Assembly: GCA_011833715.1 (NCBI GenBank)
Contig: CM022405.1
Coordinates: forward strand, 22,077,466-22,141,465
Direction of reading: 5' to 3'
Origin: Carcinoscorpius rotundicauda
Taxonomy: Eukaryota; Arthropoda; Merostomata; Xiphosura; Limulidae
DNA: 64,000 nt
How positions within the stretch are numbered: position 1 is the first letter of the stretch; every line of letters starts with the position of its first letter. Below are positions 46,503 through 59,514 of this stretch, one piece after another. Both the position numbers and the translations under genes were made by a program. The notes under the pieces are model-generated. The model was not told where the DNA came from. It saw only the letters and a program-made list of their open reading frames with translations, and searched no databases.

Positions 46503-48804
46503 CAGTCCTTTCTCTGAACCTCGTTGAATAATTCAATATTCTTACATAGATAAAGAGACAAAAGTTGTTCGTGATATTCCAGCTGAGGCCTAACTAGAAA
46601 TAAGTATAATTCTTTTTATTTGTAATTAGCACTTTTATAAATAAATCCAAAAATTCTTGTAATTTTACAAATAACAACAAATCTATGACTTACTCTCTGT
46701 TTTGACAAATTTATCTTTTTCAGTCACGCTGTTGAGTTTATTTTTTATCTACTAAACATGTGATTTCAAATTATGATTACCTAGCTGTCTTGCACTTAGA
46801 ACAATTAAGGGTCATTTGCCAGGCATTTCTTTTCAACATGCCAATTGATCCAAGTCATTCTGTTATACTTATCAGTTTAAAGTCATTTTTTTTAATTGTG
46901 CGCAAAGCTACTCGAGGACTTACCATTAGCATACTTACAATTCCCTTTGCTGTTGATTTCAACATCACCAACCAGCTGTTGATTATGAACCCTTTTGATA
47001 TTTTCAGATGTATTTTTTAAATCAAATTCGTAACTTTTTTTATAATTCTGTAAATTTTTCAACAAACGTGTCATTTCAAACTTTTCAAGTTTCTGGTATC
47101 TGGTCTCTGATTTCCTTCTTTTTGTTTTAGTAAGCCAATTATGTCTGGCCTTCCATGTTACTCCATTTTTGTTTTTTTAGGAACACGCCTACCTTGAGTT
47201 AAAAGCAATTATTAGAATTTCCTAAACCTCTCCTGCATCAACTAAGGCAAGTCCATGATGCAAAAGTTTCTCGTTTTAATCTAAATATCATGAAATACTG
47301 AACACTTATTTTGTAGGTCTTTCATGTTTCTCACTTGCCCTAGGAAATGATTGGTCGCTAGTTAACACGTAATGTTTCTATTGTACGATTCCAGGAAACC
47401 AAATTGTTCTGCTCAGTTTCAAGTACTGGAAAAAGATATGAAAAAAAGGATTAAACTACTGCATGCTGAGTGTTACAAAAAGAGTATAACACATAACAGA
47501 TATTAAAACAGTCAAACTAATACAATAGTAGATATAAAATGAGTAAACTATTGCATACTATATGTTACAAAAAGGAGTACTTTATCATTAATTAAAAAGT
47601 AAATCTTAATTCATTGAGACTCGTACAGCAGTCTTCCAGAATGATCCATGTCTACGTTAAAATAGTACATCTGTAAGTATGCAACACATATGTTTATTAC
47701 GTATTCACTATTCGTAATAACCGAATAAGATATTAATAACACAATTTTAAACGGTGTATATACAGAAAAAGTTAGTTTTTTCCTTAATTTGAGACTTCTT
47801 TGTGTAATAAATAAATAAATATATTTATAGAAGTTCTGACCACTTAAGAATAAATTAAAATGTCTTTTTTTGTTGTTGTTGGATGCCTATTTAAGGTCAA
47901 TTTGTCACATATCTTATTTACAACGGGAGAGTAATGCAATATTTTTCTCTAGATTGAATTGAACTTTACGTAAAGTTATACAGAAACTATCTGCGCCAAT
48001 AGTCTCTATATCAGCAGTGGCAGACTAAAAGGAAGGCAGCTAGTTAACATCCATCTCTTTGGCTACTCTTTTACAAACAAATAGTGGGATTGAGCATCAT
48101 ATTACAACACCTTCATGCTATGTTCAGTCCAATAAGGAGTCGAACACTCTAACTACCAGACCATGATCGACCTCTTTAGATTAAAATGGTTGTGATTATA
48201 TGAGGTTGCCAAGCAAGAAATTATGATACTAAACATCCGAGTCCATTAAATTAAGTAAATAATAAGTATACTTATTGTACAACTACAGATGTTTTTCGAT
48301 GTAAATCACAGACCTACTCTGGAATCGTGTGTTTAACGTTACACTGGAAAAACCTCGCAACTCAAATAACACACTAAGACTCGGTATATTGTTATCACAC
48401 CGTACACTGTACATCCTTGCGTTTCCACTTCATTTTTACGGTTTTCACGTTCCTGTATTTATTATTCGCTGTATTTGTTTCTCTATGTATGAATATGTAC
48501 ACAATAGTTAACGCAACCAGTTAGATAAAAATGGTTATTGTTGGTTATATTGGCATCGTACCAAGAACGGAACACGTTGCAGTGTTTAATTTTAGTTACT
48601 CTAGCACGTTTCCCATTAAGGACCTTCACGTGATCTAACGACTCTAACCGACTTAAACAAAATTTTAAAAATAATAAAAGTTGAATGCACCTTATGTTTT
48701 TTTTCGTTACCCACCGAATAGGCTGAGACAAAATTATCATTAGAATATCAACAGGTATAAAAATTGCAAAACTTTGCATTCCACCTGAACATGCAAACTA
48801 TGAT
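46503..48804. other. Gene-free stretch
   Basis: Has a SINE-A tail stub near 46886-46920 (TTGTGCGCAAAGCTACTCGAGG) and the degraded SINE-A at 47957; otherwise nothing recognised. Confidence 0.5.
47957..48173 (-). mobile_element. SINE-A, degraded
   Basis: GAACTTTACGTAAAGTTATAC, GAAGGCAGCTAGTTAAC, GGCTACTCTTTTACAAAC, AAATAGTGGGATTGAGC and a decayed head ACTACCAGACCATGATCG. Confidence 0.82.
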
Positions 48805-49030
48805 TGTTTTTGCTTGTTTGTTTCTTTTATTTCATGCAAAGGTACATGAGAATTAGCTGCACTAGCCGTCCATAACTTAAAAGTGTAAGACAAGAGGGAA
48901 GGCAGATAGTCATCACCACCCACCGCCAATTCTTGGGCTACTCTTTTACCAATGAATAATGGGATTAACAGTATCATTATAACTCCCTCACAGCTGAAAT
49001 GGTGAGCATGTTTGGTGCGACAGGGATTCT
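48805..49030 (-). mobile_element. SINE-A, 5'-truncated, with target-site duplication
   Basis: Reverse copy from the tail (CTTGTTTGTTTC) to GGTGCGACAGGGATTC, stopping at the B-box, so the tRNA head was never copied. GCAAACTATGAT (48793-48804) and GCATACTATGAT (49031-49042) flank it, one mismatch. The duplication proves truncation happened at insertion. Confidence 0.88.
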
Positions 49031-49057
49031 GCATACTATGATAATTCGTTTGTCTCA

Positions 49058-49185
49058 CGCTAGGTCGGAAGTAAGTCTTCAGGTTTACAACGATAAAAAC
49101 AGGAGCTTCATTCCACTTGGTGGATACAGCAAATAGCCCGATGTGGCTTTGTTAAAAGGAAACACACACACACACACACACGATT
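49058..49185 (+). mobile_element. SINE-C with (CA)n tail
   Basis: GTCGGAAGTAAGTCTTCAGG, GAGCTTCATTCCAC, GGATACAGCAAATAGCCCG, ATGTGGCTTTGTTAAAAGG and then an ACACAC run at 49162-49182. Confidence 0.85.
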
Positions 49186-52100
49186 CATTTCTTTCTACTA
49201 TTTTTTTTACAGTTTGCTAAATGTTATCGATAACAAATTAGTGTTTAGTATTTACTTTTTATGGACCTTCTATCGCAGTTAAAAAGTAAGTTCAGCATCA
49301 TGGACCATAGGCACGTACCACATTATGGGCTCTTTACCAGAGTTAGGACGAATACCCTACGCCATGGATCTTTAGCAGTTTTGAGAAGCATGTCATACTT
49401 CATGGAATACTTCTAGGAATTAAACTACATACCCTGTTTATCACATAATCGAAGGCTGTTTTGTTGTTTTTTCAGAGTTAAAATTTGTCGTACGTTATGT
49501 TGGAAGGAAACGTCACATCTCACACAACCGTGAGTTTACGCAATATCTTCAACCAGAAAAGTTGCTAAAAATCTTAAACGAAAACACAATTAATAATAAT
49601 CAGTCTTAATTACGAATAACACGAAACCCACAAAAATATCTGTAACAATTATGCATTAAGCCTGTGTTTCCTAAAATGGAATTTGCGGCTCCCCAGGGAC
49701 AGGTGAAGCTTTTCCTGGGGGTGCTGGCAAAAAAATAGATCGAAAACAAAGATGCTGAATTAATCCAATAAAACTTATGTTGAATTAAGTAAGTGATACA
49801 CTATGACTAAAGAAGATGTTATTACAGCACTGGGTTTCAATCATCATGCTAAAGTTATAGGTCATAGGTCAGTGAGGTTCAAACTTTGTCATTCGCATCA
49901 AGGGAGCCTCAGACATCAAGTCATCAGTTTGATATTTTTGCGGTTAGGGGTAGTTTAAGATGTATATATTTACTTCATAATTTATTACTAGCCATTAACT
50001 GATTATGTATTTTTCTCTCGATAAAGCTGAGAGTTATGTTTGTTTTGCGCAAAGCTGTACAAGAGCTATCTGCAATAGGGTTACTGTTCCTAATTTAGTA
50101 GTGTAAGGCTAGAGGGAAGGCAACTAGTCATCATTACCCACCTCCAGCTCTTGGGCTACTTTTTCTACCAACCAATAGTGCAAATGACCGCACATTATAA
50201 CGCCAACACGGCTGAAAGAGCGAGCATGTTTGGTGTAACAGGAACACGAACCTACTACTCTCAGATTGTCGATCAAGCGCCCTACCCATACCTGGCCAGT
50301 GAAGGTTATATCTAAATTTATTTCATTTGTTTTTTCTGTTGCGTGGTCTAATTCAGAAAGTGATGTTCACATCTATCTCTATTTCGATATTTAAGGACAA
50401 AATTTTCTATCTCTTCTTATCCTTTTAAAATATAATTGAACTCGAGAGGTAAGAAGAGCGGTTACGATCGCTATGCAGCGTAGTTGATGTTCGGCTCTCA
50501 AAGTATCAGAAAGCGTGTGTGTATGTCATGCGTTATCGACGAACTCGGATTCTGTTTAGAAGAACCATGAGGAATAATATTCTACATATGTCCAACAATT
50601 GATCATTTGTGATGGAATTATAAACAAAAATAGTGTGAAAAAATGGTCCCCATATTAATAGATAAGAATTGTTTTGGATTTTCCTGACCTTTCTGAGATC
50701 TCGATCATCCAAAAACTAATCGCTTCCAAGTCGAGTTATAGTTCAAACTCGTATCAGCCTTCATCTAAACCCACTCAGCCATTTTCGATACATATTGCTG
50801 ACAAGCACAAAGAGGTGAAAGGATAACCACGCCTGCCGAAGACGGAAGAGGGAATATTAAAGGTTTTTTGTTCGTTTTTCTTTACTGGTTTGATAATGTG
50901 CTGCCGTATCAGCGAAAAAGTTCAAAACGCTTAACTATTGAAAAAAATTATCATTTTTTTGTCTACTAAATATATAAATGTTGATATAATATTATCGCAG
51001 ATATTGCATAATTGAAACAGGAATACTTTGCAATTATGACAGATGTACGGTGAAATGTTTGTGTGTTTTAGAGCAAAACCAAATTGGATTATCTACAGAA
51101 TCCACCGCGATTGGATTTTTTTTTTTTTTTAGAAATGTTCCAGCAGCAATATACATATTTAAAAGTACAGAGGAATGGAATTATTTAAGTTCATTTAACT
51201 TGATTATTGAAAATAAATTTTTGTATTTTATCAAAAGTAGTAAGTAACACGAGAATTCAAAACATTTTACTTAAATATAAGTGTTCTATACTGACTATGT
51301 ATGAACAGTGTGTAAATTAAAATGCCTCAAATTATTGATGGGATACGAAAGTGAAATGCAACTGGAGAATTAATGCTTTACTAGTTACAAATATGAATAG
51401 TGTTTCTGTTTTTGTCCTAAATATACCGGTAATAATTTATAGCACTGTGTGTATACTTCATGCAAAGAAAGAGGAAAACTGGAAATTTCCCATCAGTATA
51501 TCTAGTAGCCACCCCTAACATTGGAGATATGATAGTTCGAAGATGAGAGATTTTTAACAGTTAAAAATGTTAAATTAACTGTTTGATCAAATTTGTAACA
51601 AAAAAATCCTGAGATATGACCTAAAAAATTACGATTTTTAACAAATGGTTATATGATATTTATTTCCCAGTATTATTTCATTGTATACATGTATAGTTTT
51701 ACTGTAGATCCCACATATCTATTTACATGGATATCTATAGGAAATATTATGGGTGAACTAACATCTATCCAGACAGCACAACTTGCATATTATGATACTC
51801 CAAAAAAGGAAAGATTGCTTCATTAGTCTATAAGACCATGCCAGGCAACTGATTGTCAAATTCTATTCTTAGCAAAACCTGCAAAATCGCTACATTTGAT
51901 TGAAGTTATCTCTTTCAAGGTCTGAATATATTTTGTATGTATTCACAAAAGTGCCCCAAAACATTAAGGAACAGTTGAAAATGTAAAATTTAGATACTGG
52001 GTGACATAAGATGACACTGCTGGACCTTCGATCGTGTATGTGCTCTGCTACGTCATAACTAACCCTAACAACAATTTCAATACCTGTCTTAACCCTAGTT

Positions 52101-52569
52101 CATTCGTCTCTCCTTTTTCATGTGGACCTTCCGCACCAACTGAAGTAAGATATACGTACGTTATTCACCTCACGCTGTAACTCTTCGCTGTAATAACATT
52201 TATCTGTTTCATCCTCTCTACACATTTCAGTTTCTTGTTGGTTGAATGATCACAGGCCTATTTATACAATAAAGCCTGTTGTATATGTTTTAATGAGCAC
52301 CTTAAGTCACATTTTTTGATGTTGTAAGGAGAACCTTATGGCAGTTTCAACTATAAATATCATCTATTTGGGATGGACTTTCGTTCATGAACAGATCTTT
52401 GTCAGATATTAGTTATTCAATGATAATTTAAAACTTTGGTTTGGTTTTTGAAAGTTTTTAAATTAAAACGGATTTTAACAAAAACAACTTAAGGTTTCTT
52501 GGAAGATTTATGTTAAATGTTCATTATACTTTTTCAACAATCTAATATTTGTCTTTCTCGTAATCGACA
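49186..52569. other. Gene-free stretch with one SINE-A
   Basis: Apart from the SINE-A at 50037 I see only AT-rich DNA, including a T15 run near 51117. Confidence 0.5.
50037..50299 (-). mobile_element. SINE-A
   Basis: GTTTTGCGCAAAGCTGTACAAG, GAAGGCAACTAGTCATC, GGTGTAACAGGAACACGAACC (decayed B-box complement) and CCCATACCTGGCC at the head. Confidence 0.88.
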
Positions 52570-52600
52570 GATTTATTATTATTATTATTATTATTATTTA
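52570..52600. repeat. (ATT)n microsatellite
   Basis: About ten ATT units in a row directly before the 76-bp duplication. Confidence 0.92.
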
Positions 52601-52611
52601 AATGTTCCTTT

Positions 52612-52763
52612 AACACAAAATTAGATATAGCTTAGTTTTTGTTTCAAACATGTTGTGATAAATGACAACACACAGTAACAAAAATTAAACACAAAATTAG
52701 ATATAGCTTAGTTTTTGTTTCAACCATGTTGTAATAAATGACAACACACAGTAACAAAAGTTA
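52612..52763. repeat. 76-bp tandem duplication (2 copies)
   Basis: AACACAAAATTAGATATAGC starts at 52612 and again at 52688. The units differ at only a few positions (for example CAAACATG / CAACCATG). Confidence 0.92.
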
Positions 52764-52865
52764 CACTGTAGCAACTGTGCAATTAGATTATTTCAAATTA
52801 AATTTAAGAACTATTTAAAATTTCTGAAAAGAATTATGCAAGCCCTTATAGGGTTTCAGTTAGTG

Positions 52866-53140
52866 TTTGTTTGTTTTTTAATTTCACGTAAAGTTACACG
52901 AGGATTATCTGCGCTAACCATTTCTAATTTAGCAATGTAAAAGTAGAGGGAAGACTGCTAGTCATCACCACCCACCGCCAAATCTTGGGCTACTCTTTTA
53001 CCAACGAATGGTGAGATTAACCGTAACATTATAACGCTCCTACGGAGGAAAGGGCGAGCATGTTTGGTTTGACGGGGACTCGAACCCACAACCCTCAGTT
53101 ACGGGTGGAGTGCCTTAACTACCAAGTAGCGCCGGGCCTG
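52866..53140 (-). mobile_element. SINE-A with short target-site duplication
   Basis: Reverse copy from TTTGTTTGTTTTTTAATTTC to CCAAGTAGCGCCGGGCCTG. AGTTAGTG flanks it at 52858-52865 and 53144-53151. Confidence 0.88.
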
Positions 53141-53964
53141 TTTAGTTAGTGTTGACAGTGAATAATCCAGACCAACATTTTTTTAATTACATTTTCTTGT
53201 ACCTGATGAGAAACATGTTTTATAAATAACCCTATAAAATTACAAAATTTCGTCCCCTCAATTAATTTTATAAGAACGAAAAACCAATTCCTAGTAGTTC
53301 ATATATTACACATGCACCTCTCACGTACTTCGACAGAAAAGAAAAAGTTTATTAACGCGGTCAGCTCGTGACTCCATAGGAAACAAACTCGCAACCTACT
53401 TTTTCAGAAAGACTTGAGTCTTGTGTTTCTATCAAAATTTTAAGTAAAAAAAGTAAATAACTAATAGGGGTGGCATCTATTGGATAAAAAATTAAACTCT
53501 ATATTTCTAAATCAAACTAAAAGTAATATTTTAAGGCGTATTTTTGTCTTAACTTTTAAGATTCACAAAGATTTTAGTTCTGCAGTTTATAATAATTATT
53601 ATATAAAAATATTTTATAACGATTTCACAAAACGTTTCAAATAAAACCAAAATTTTCACTCATTACGTTCTCTTGAAAGAAATTTTAAAATTTCAAAACG
53701 CCTAAAAATAAATTTATATATTTTTCCATAAGTCGAAAAGCAGATAACACGTCTTTAGAGTTAACTAGTTACCTATATCATTTTCCATCCAATTGTTCCA
53801 GCTAATATAATGATGACTCCAGACAAAGCAAGGACATAATTTTCCTTGTTTTCACTTACCCCAAAACGCGTCATTCAAACCAACAAAAATTAAGTGACAA
53901 CATCTATAGATATGGAAGAATGAGAATGTAGGTTATTTGCTACCGACAAATTACATTACATTAT

Positions 53965-54234
53965 GAAGCACGACATGACCAGATAGTTAAGGCACTTGAC
54001 TCGTAATCTGTGGGTCGCGAATTGGAATCCACGTTACACCAAGCATGCTCGCCCTTTCATCCGTGGGAGCGTTATAAAGTATGGTCAATCCCATTATTCG
54101 TTGGTAAAAGAGTAACCCACGAGTTGGCGGTAGATGGTGATAACTAGCAGCCTTCCCTCTAGTAATACGATGCTAAATTAAGGACGGCTAACGCAGATAG
54201 CCCTCGAGTAGCTTTGCGCGAAACAAAAACAAAC
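53965..54234 (+). mobile_element. SINE-A
   Basis: GAAGCACGACATGACCAGATAG, GACTCGTAATCTGTGGGTCG, a decayed B-box (AATTGGAATCC) and full central domain and tail. Confidence 0.9.
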
Positions 54235-54943
54235 ATACCGCTATGACAAAGAGTGAGTTCGTTATTTTGTAACACGGAAAGTGTACTTTTAACTTTCGAG
54301 TTTTAGACAATAAAAACCTAACAGGTTCAGTAAATAGATGTTGTGTATAGTGGGTAAAATTAATTGAACCGTACTGATGGACGACTTTCCATGTAAAGCC
54401 CACACTTTTCTTTTTCTTTCTCTAGCACACGCGCGCGCACGCACACACACCATTTTATATATAAAAGAAAACATCTGCAAATTCATTTAAGAAAAATGAT
54501 TTATAATAACTAACTGAATAATATTTTTAAGATAAATAGTAATACATTTATAAACATTAAGGAGTTTTGGATCAAATATTTTTGCGACTAAACAGATTGG
54601 CAGCTTTACTTAATATTGGATTTTACTACCTTTTGCTAAATAGCCTGAACTCGGATCAGAACTAACTCTGTGAGATGCTTGAAGTTTTCTTTGTGTATTT
54701 GGTACAATATTCAAAGAATATTATCAATATTTTGGTTTTAAAATCTCAATATTCTGGATCCAGGATACAAACGCAGCTCTATGAGGTAAACATGAAGGAC
54801 AGTAATATTAAATACATATTGAATACCAACTGGAGTATCCTTCTCTGAAGTTATGTGAACTAGCAATTAAAGGTTAACGTAGAATATAAAATAATGGTGA
54901 AAATTCGCCCCTACTTTTTAATTTATTTAGTATTTTGTTATGT

Positions 54944-55189
54944 TCTCGCCTACACCTCGTCATCACGTGTTTGAATCCTAGTCGCATTAAACATGGTCGC
55001 CCTTTCAGCCGTAGGGGCGTTTTTATTTTCGGTCAATCTCAATTTTCGTTGGTAAAATAATAGCCCAAGATTTGGCGGTGGGTGGTGATGACTAGCTGCT
55101 TTCTCATCTAGTCTTACACTGCTAAATTAGGGATGGCTAACGCGGATAGCTCTCGTGTACCTTTGCGCGAAATTAAAGCACAAACAAAC
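54944..55189 (+). mobile_element. SINE-A, head damaged
   Basis: Head starts around TCTCGCCTACACCTCGTCATC with GTTTGAATCCTAGTCGC as B-box. The central domain and tail (GCGCGAAATTAAAGCACAAAC) are good. Confidence 0.86.
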
Positions 55190-55565
55190 CTTTTGACCTC
55201 TACTGCCGAGAGACTGGTAGCAGATGTTTTGTATACAGGGACACTCCTTTGAATTGAAAGAGATCCTTGTTTTTACCCTTTGTTTTACATTATAACCACG
55301 ATATACCTAAATGATGATTCGATTACGCTCTTAAAAATCACTTTGACTTTTTCAGAACTCCCACTTTTAAAGGAAAACCGCATTTGGGGTATTTAAGATA
55401 TTATATATTGCTGTTAGCAAAGTGAACTTAGGAGTGATATTCAAAACGTGTTTTAACTGTTCTTGAAGTATAAGATCTTTATCACCTTCGATCTGGCATT
55501 TCCTGGTAGTTAGGATGATCGTCTTGTAATGTTTGGATCACGATTTTCTTACTTGTCACCAAAGA

Positions 55566-55752
55566 TGCTCATTGTTTCAGCAGTGGGGTGATAAAGCGTT
55601 AGGTTTATTCTGTAATTCGTTGATAAAATAGTCCACGATGTGGCTGTGTGTGGTGTTATCTGTCTGCCTTCCATCTGGTCTATCACTGCTAACGTAGGGA
55701 CTGCTCGCGTAGTTATTCACTAGGTAATTTTCAGCGAAATCCAAAACAGAAC
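55566..55752 (+). mobile_element. SINE-A, degraded, head missing
   Basis: TTTCAGCAGTGGGGTGATAAAG, GTAATTCGTTGATAAAATAG, GTGTGGTGTTATCTG and CAGCGAAATCCAAAAC keep the order of the central domain and tail. Confidence 0.78.
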
Positions 55753-57714
55753 ATTCACCTCAAACTTTTCACTTTAGTCCGATATGGCTTCAAGCAATAT
55801 CAAACGTAAGGTGTCTACAGAGTTCCTAAAGTTATGTTAGTAAATTTATTACAGTTTATTTCTGAAACTACGTAAAACAAATTCCCGCTGTCCCAAAACC
55901 CTTCGCATGTTTCAGCGTTATTTCGCTATAAATGGAGGTCAAATCCAGCTAGTAGGTCAGAGTAGAGAACCCCAAGGGGTGGTTGTGATAAACCTTCATG
56001 TCAATCAGTCAGCTTAAAAGTAAAAATAGTATGCACGGATATAATTTGTGTAACTTTGTGTGAAAACATCAAAACTCGCTTTAGTAACTTTATTACATTT
56101 CTTTCAGAAGATCTCCAAAATATCTGATATTACGTTAACAAATATTTCTAAATATTTTTCAAAAAATAAACAATTATTTTCACATAATTTCAGTAAACTG
56201 TGTACTTGGTTGGTTTAAACTGGTTCAGTCATTCAAGTCGTTTGGAGAGAAACGACCTAAGAAATATCTTATCAAAACTAGCGATCAGTAGAAACTATGC
56301 TTCAGCTTTTGTAGAAAAAAATATTGTTAGCAAAAAAAAAACTTATATCTCGTAGTAACATTTTTATTTAGCACTGTGTTATCGGAATGTTATCAACGCG
56401 TTCTGCGCTTGCGCAAAAGATAATGTCCATCGTTATCAATGAAATTTCTTTTTTTCCAGTATGTTTACCAAAGAGAAGAAGTCAATAATATCTGATAGCA
56501 GAAAGGATGATTGATGTGAAACAAGAACTCGTATCTGCAGTCACTTTCAAAACTTTCTCATACAGAATCTGGTATTCTTCTACTTATCACAGCTCGCTTT
56601 GTATTGTAGTGAAACGACCTTTGATTAACATATTCTGTGTTTCAACTTAAAGTATATAGCCTAACGCTCATATGAATATTTACTCTGATAGATAACCTTA
56701 CAAAAATTGTAGAGGCGTGTCAAAGCTTATTCACTGAATAATAATGGTTTAATAGCAACAAACAAATATTTAAACGGAAAACGAATAAAACATAAAGAAA
56801 GCCGATCATAGCAAAGCATGCATAAGGTTCTTTTGTTTTTGTTCTGCCAAAATGTTGGCGGCTTTTAATCTTTTGAAGGCAAAACTAGCGAACTTAGGGG
56901 CGTTTTCTTAAATTGACAATTGACTCTAATGATGAACTGGCTATACACTTAGATAAATACTTCAAACTTTTCACGATACTATAATGTTTTTTTTTTCTTT
57001 TGAGAGAAGCCTACTTGATAAAGCGAAGATTTTTTACAATGGTACAGTCAAAGAGAACGCACAACGACATTAAAATTTATATATTTTTACTCCATTATAA
57101 TTGTCGTGATATATTTAATCATCACTTTTCAGTTCTTAATGTAGCCAAATGCTTCGTTATCAAAGTAACGACATGCATAAACGAATTAACGGAAATCTCA
57201 ACGGAACACAAAGCTGACCTAAATCATTGAATAAATGTTCCAATTTTTGAGTGCGAATTTTGATATTATTTGTTTTTAGTTTGCAGTTGCAAAGCAACAA
57301 TGACAGTAATTTTTTTATTATTATTTAATATTTCACGATACAAAATGACGTACTTTGTTTTTAATATATTATTTCCTTCTATCTGTAATCTACTTTTTTA
57401 TTCTCCCTTATAGTACGAAATAGAAACTTCGTTACAATAGTTTCTCATATCTATAGCGTAAGCAATTGTTGTTTGTTTAACAGGTTATCAGCCATTATTA
57501 CAAGTTTTTACAACACAAGTCTGCATTTCCGATATGAACAAATTCTAATTTTAATTTATATAGTTTTTCACAAACGATATTTTCAGTCAAGTTGTTTAAA
57601 CTTCTTGAACATAAACTACATTTCTAAGATAGTGATTATATAATATGCTCTAAGTGGTTCACAAGTAAGTTTAAGATCTTATGAAGCTAAGTTGTTTCAG
57701 GGGTAAAATCCTTG

Positions 57715-57990
57715 TGGAACCCGGCATTGCCAAGTGGTTAGGGCGCTCGACTCGCACTTTGAGGATCGCTGGTTCAAATCCCTGTCACATCAAACATGCT
57801 CACCCTTTCGGCCGTCAGAGCGTTATAATATGACGGTCAATCCCACTATTTGTTAGTAAAAGAGTAGCCCAATATTTGGCGGTGGATGGAGACGACTAGC
57901 TGTCTTCCCTCTTGTCTTACACTGCTAAATTAGGCAGGGCTAGCGCAAATAGCCCTCGTTTTGCTTTGCGCGAAATTCCAAAAACAAGCA
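57715..57990 (+). mobile_element. SINE-A
   Basis: CCCGGCATTGCCAAGTGGTTAGG (A-box-like), CTGGTTCAAATCCCTG (B-box) and full central domain. ATCCTTG occurs beside both ends (57708 and 57995), a weak target-site duplication. Confidence 0.9.
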
Positions 57991-58548
57991 ATCGATCCTT
58001 GCTGTGAGTACAGAGTCGTATAGCTTGCGCTGAAATCCGAACAAAAGCCTGTTTCATATAACCAAATTCTCTGAATTTTACGCTCCAAGACTAAATATAA
58101 ATAGGATTTTCTCGTTCTTAAGCGACAACATTCTTCGTACTTCCTGTTCCAATAATGTAAATTTAATAAACATTTCATACCCGTATATTTTAACTTCTCC
58201 AAACTTTCCATCCGTAAAGCTTGTGCAGTGTAGAATTTTTGATTTTTTCGTAACAGAATTTTTGAATTTGCAAACACGTGCTGTCATAGTAAAAGAACAT
58301 ATCTATATAAGACCAAATTATCCGAAAGTGTTGAATACATGCCACAAATTATTAGCATCTCTCTCTATAGTAGCAAATTCTCTAGACTTCTTGAAGGAGA
58401 GGATTAATTTTGACAAATTCTTAATGCTTCCAGAACTTACATCGTAATTTTAAACATGAAACACTAGCATGTAATCTTCATTGAAATCACGCCGATGAAC
58501 TGAAAATCGCAAATACTCAGTAAATATTTTATTTAGCTCGTGCACTTG

Positions 58549-58640
58549 TAGAAACCGGTGGCTCAACGGTAAGTTTAAGGTCTTAAAAAAAACAACAAGT
58601 TTCAATACATGCAGTGGGCACACCCTAGATGGCCCATCAT
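58549..58640 (+). mobile_element. SINE-B, degraded
   Basis: GAAACCGGTGGCTCAACGGTAAG, AAGTTTCAATACATGCAGTGG and GGCACACCCTAGATGGCCC keep the family order. Confidence 0.75.
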
Positions 58641-58689
58641 GTTTCATTGTGAAACAATGTTTTATAAACATTTCTCTTATCTCAGTTAC

Positions 58690-58780
58690 TTCCCTGATGG
58701 AACAGTGGTGAGTTTACAAACTTCGGCGCTAAAATCCGAGGCTCAATCATTCGACATGGCTTTGCTTGAAAAAGAGAAGA
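58690..58780 (+). mobile_element. SINE-C, internally deleted
   Basis: TCCCTGATGGAACAGTGGTGAG, GGCGCTAAAATCCGAGGC, CGACATGGCTTTGCTTG; the region between B-box and tail is missing. Confidence 0.75.
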
Positions 58781-59044
58781 GGGAATTCTCATTAGCTGCA
58801 GCTGTGATTATATCTCAAATCGTCAAGAGATGGAGTTATGAGCTAAAAGTTTGTCTTTAAAAAAATATTTATTAAGGTAATTTTATGAGTCGCTGTGTTA
58901 CTGCTGAAAAACAATAATTTAATCTAAATTAAGATAAATAGCGTATATGGTGTAAATTAGTGTAGATGTGAGTTTACTGTTTTGTTTGTTTGTTTTTACT
59001 GTCTTGGCATGCATAATTTAATCCCTCTCTTTTCTAAGTTTGCT

Positions 59045-59171
59045 TGCCCCCAGTGGCTCAGCGGTATGTCTGCGGACTTACACGCTAAGATCCGGGTTTC
59101 GATACCCTTGGTGGGCAAAGCACAGATAGCCCATTGTGTAGCTTTGTGCTTAATTCAACAAAACAAAACAA
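59045..59171 (+). mobile_element. SINE-B with perfect 12-bp target-site duplication
   Basis: TCTAAGTTTGCT is repeated exactly at 59033-59044 and 59172-59183. Intact head (CCCCCAGTGGCTCAGCGG, GGGTTTCGATACCC) and tail (GTGTAGCTTTGTGCTTAATTC). One of the youngest-looking insertions here. Confidence 0.95.
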
Positions 59172-59514
59172 TCTAAGTTTGCTCAAAGTGTACAAGTTAA
59201 AAATCAAATTGGAGAAATGAGACAGGCAGAAATTGATAGTTATAATTCCATTTGTGAGTCACAAAAAAAGCGCAAAATAGGGTAACTCAATGTATAATAT
59301 TATTGTTGTGAAGCCTAGGTACCTCTTTTCAGTGTGGTTACACAACTTCATGTATTTTGTTCAAAATGAGTTGCTAGAACACTGCTTATAAACCTTATTC
59401 TTCTTAATTCTTGAGGTCAACAGAAACATCAAATCAAATCAAAAATATTTATTAAACAATAATGTTTAAACCACCTAATGTTATTCGTTATACTAGAGAA
59501 AATTAATACTAAAA

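Larger units (their letters stand above)
53152..57714. other. Gene-free stretch with three SINE-A copies
   Basis: Holds SINE-A copies at 53965, 54944 and 55566 and a GC-alternating microsatellite at 54425-54452 (CACGCGCGCGCACGCACACACAC). The rest, notably 55753-57714, shows nothing I recognise. Confidence 0.5.
57991..59032. other. Unassigned DNA with two SINE remnants
   Basis: Only the SINE-B and SINE-C remnants at 58549 and 58690 are recognised. Overlapping frames at 57930-58290 have no motif or splice support. Confidence 0.5.

Noticed and set aside
57930..58447. Overlapping 69-115-codon frames on both strands
   Set aside because: Part lies in a SINE-A tail, there is no motif, and the frames compete with each other.
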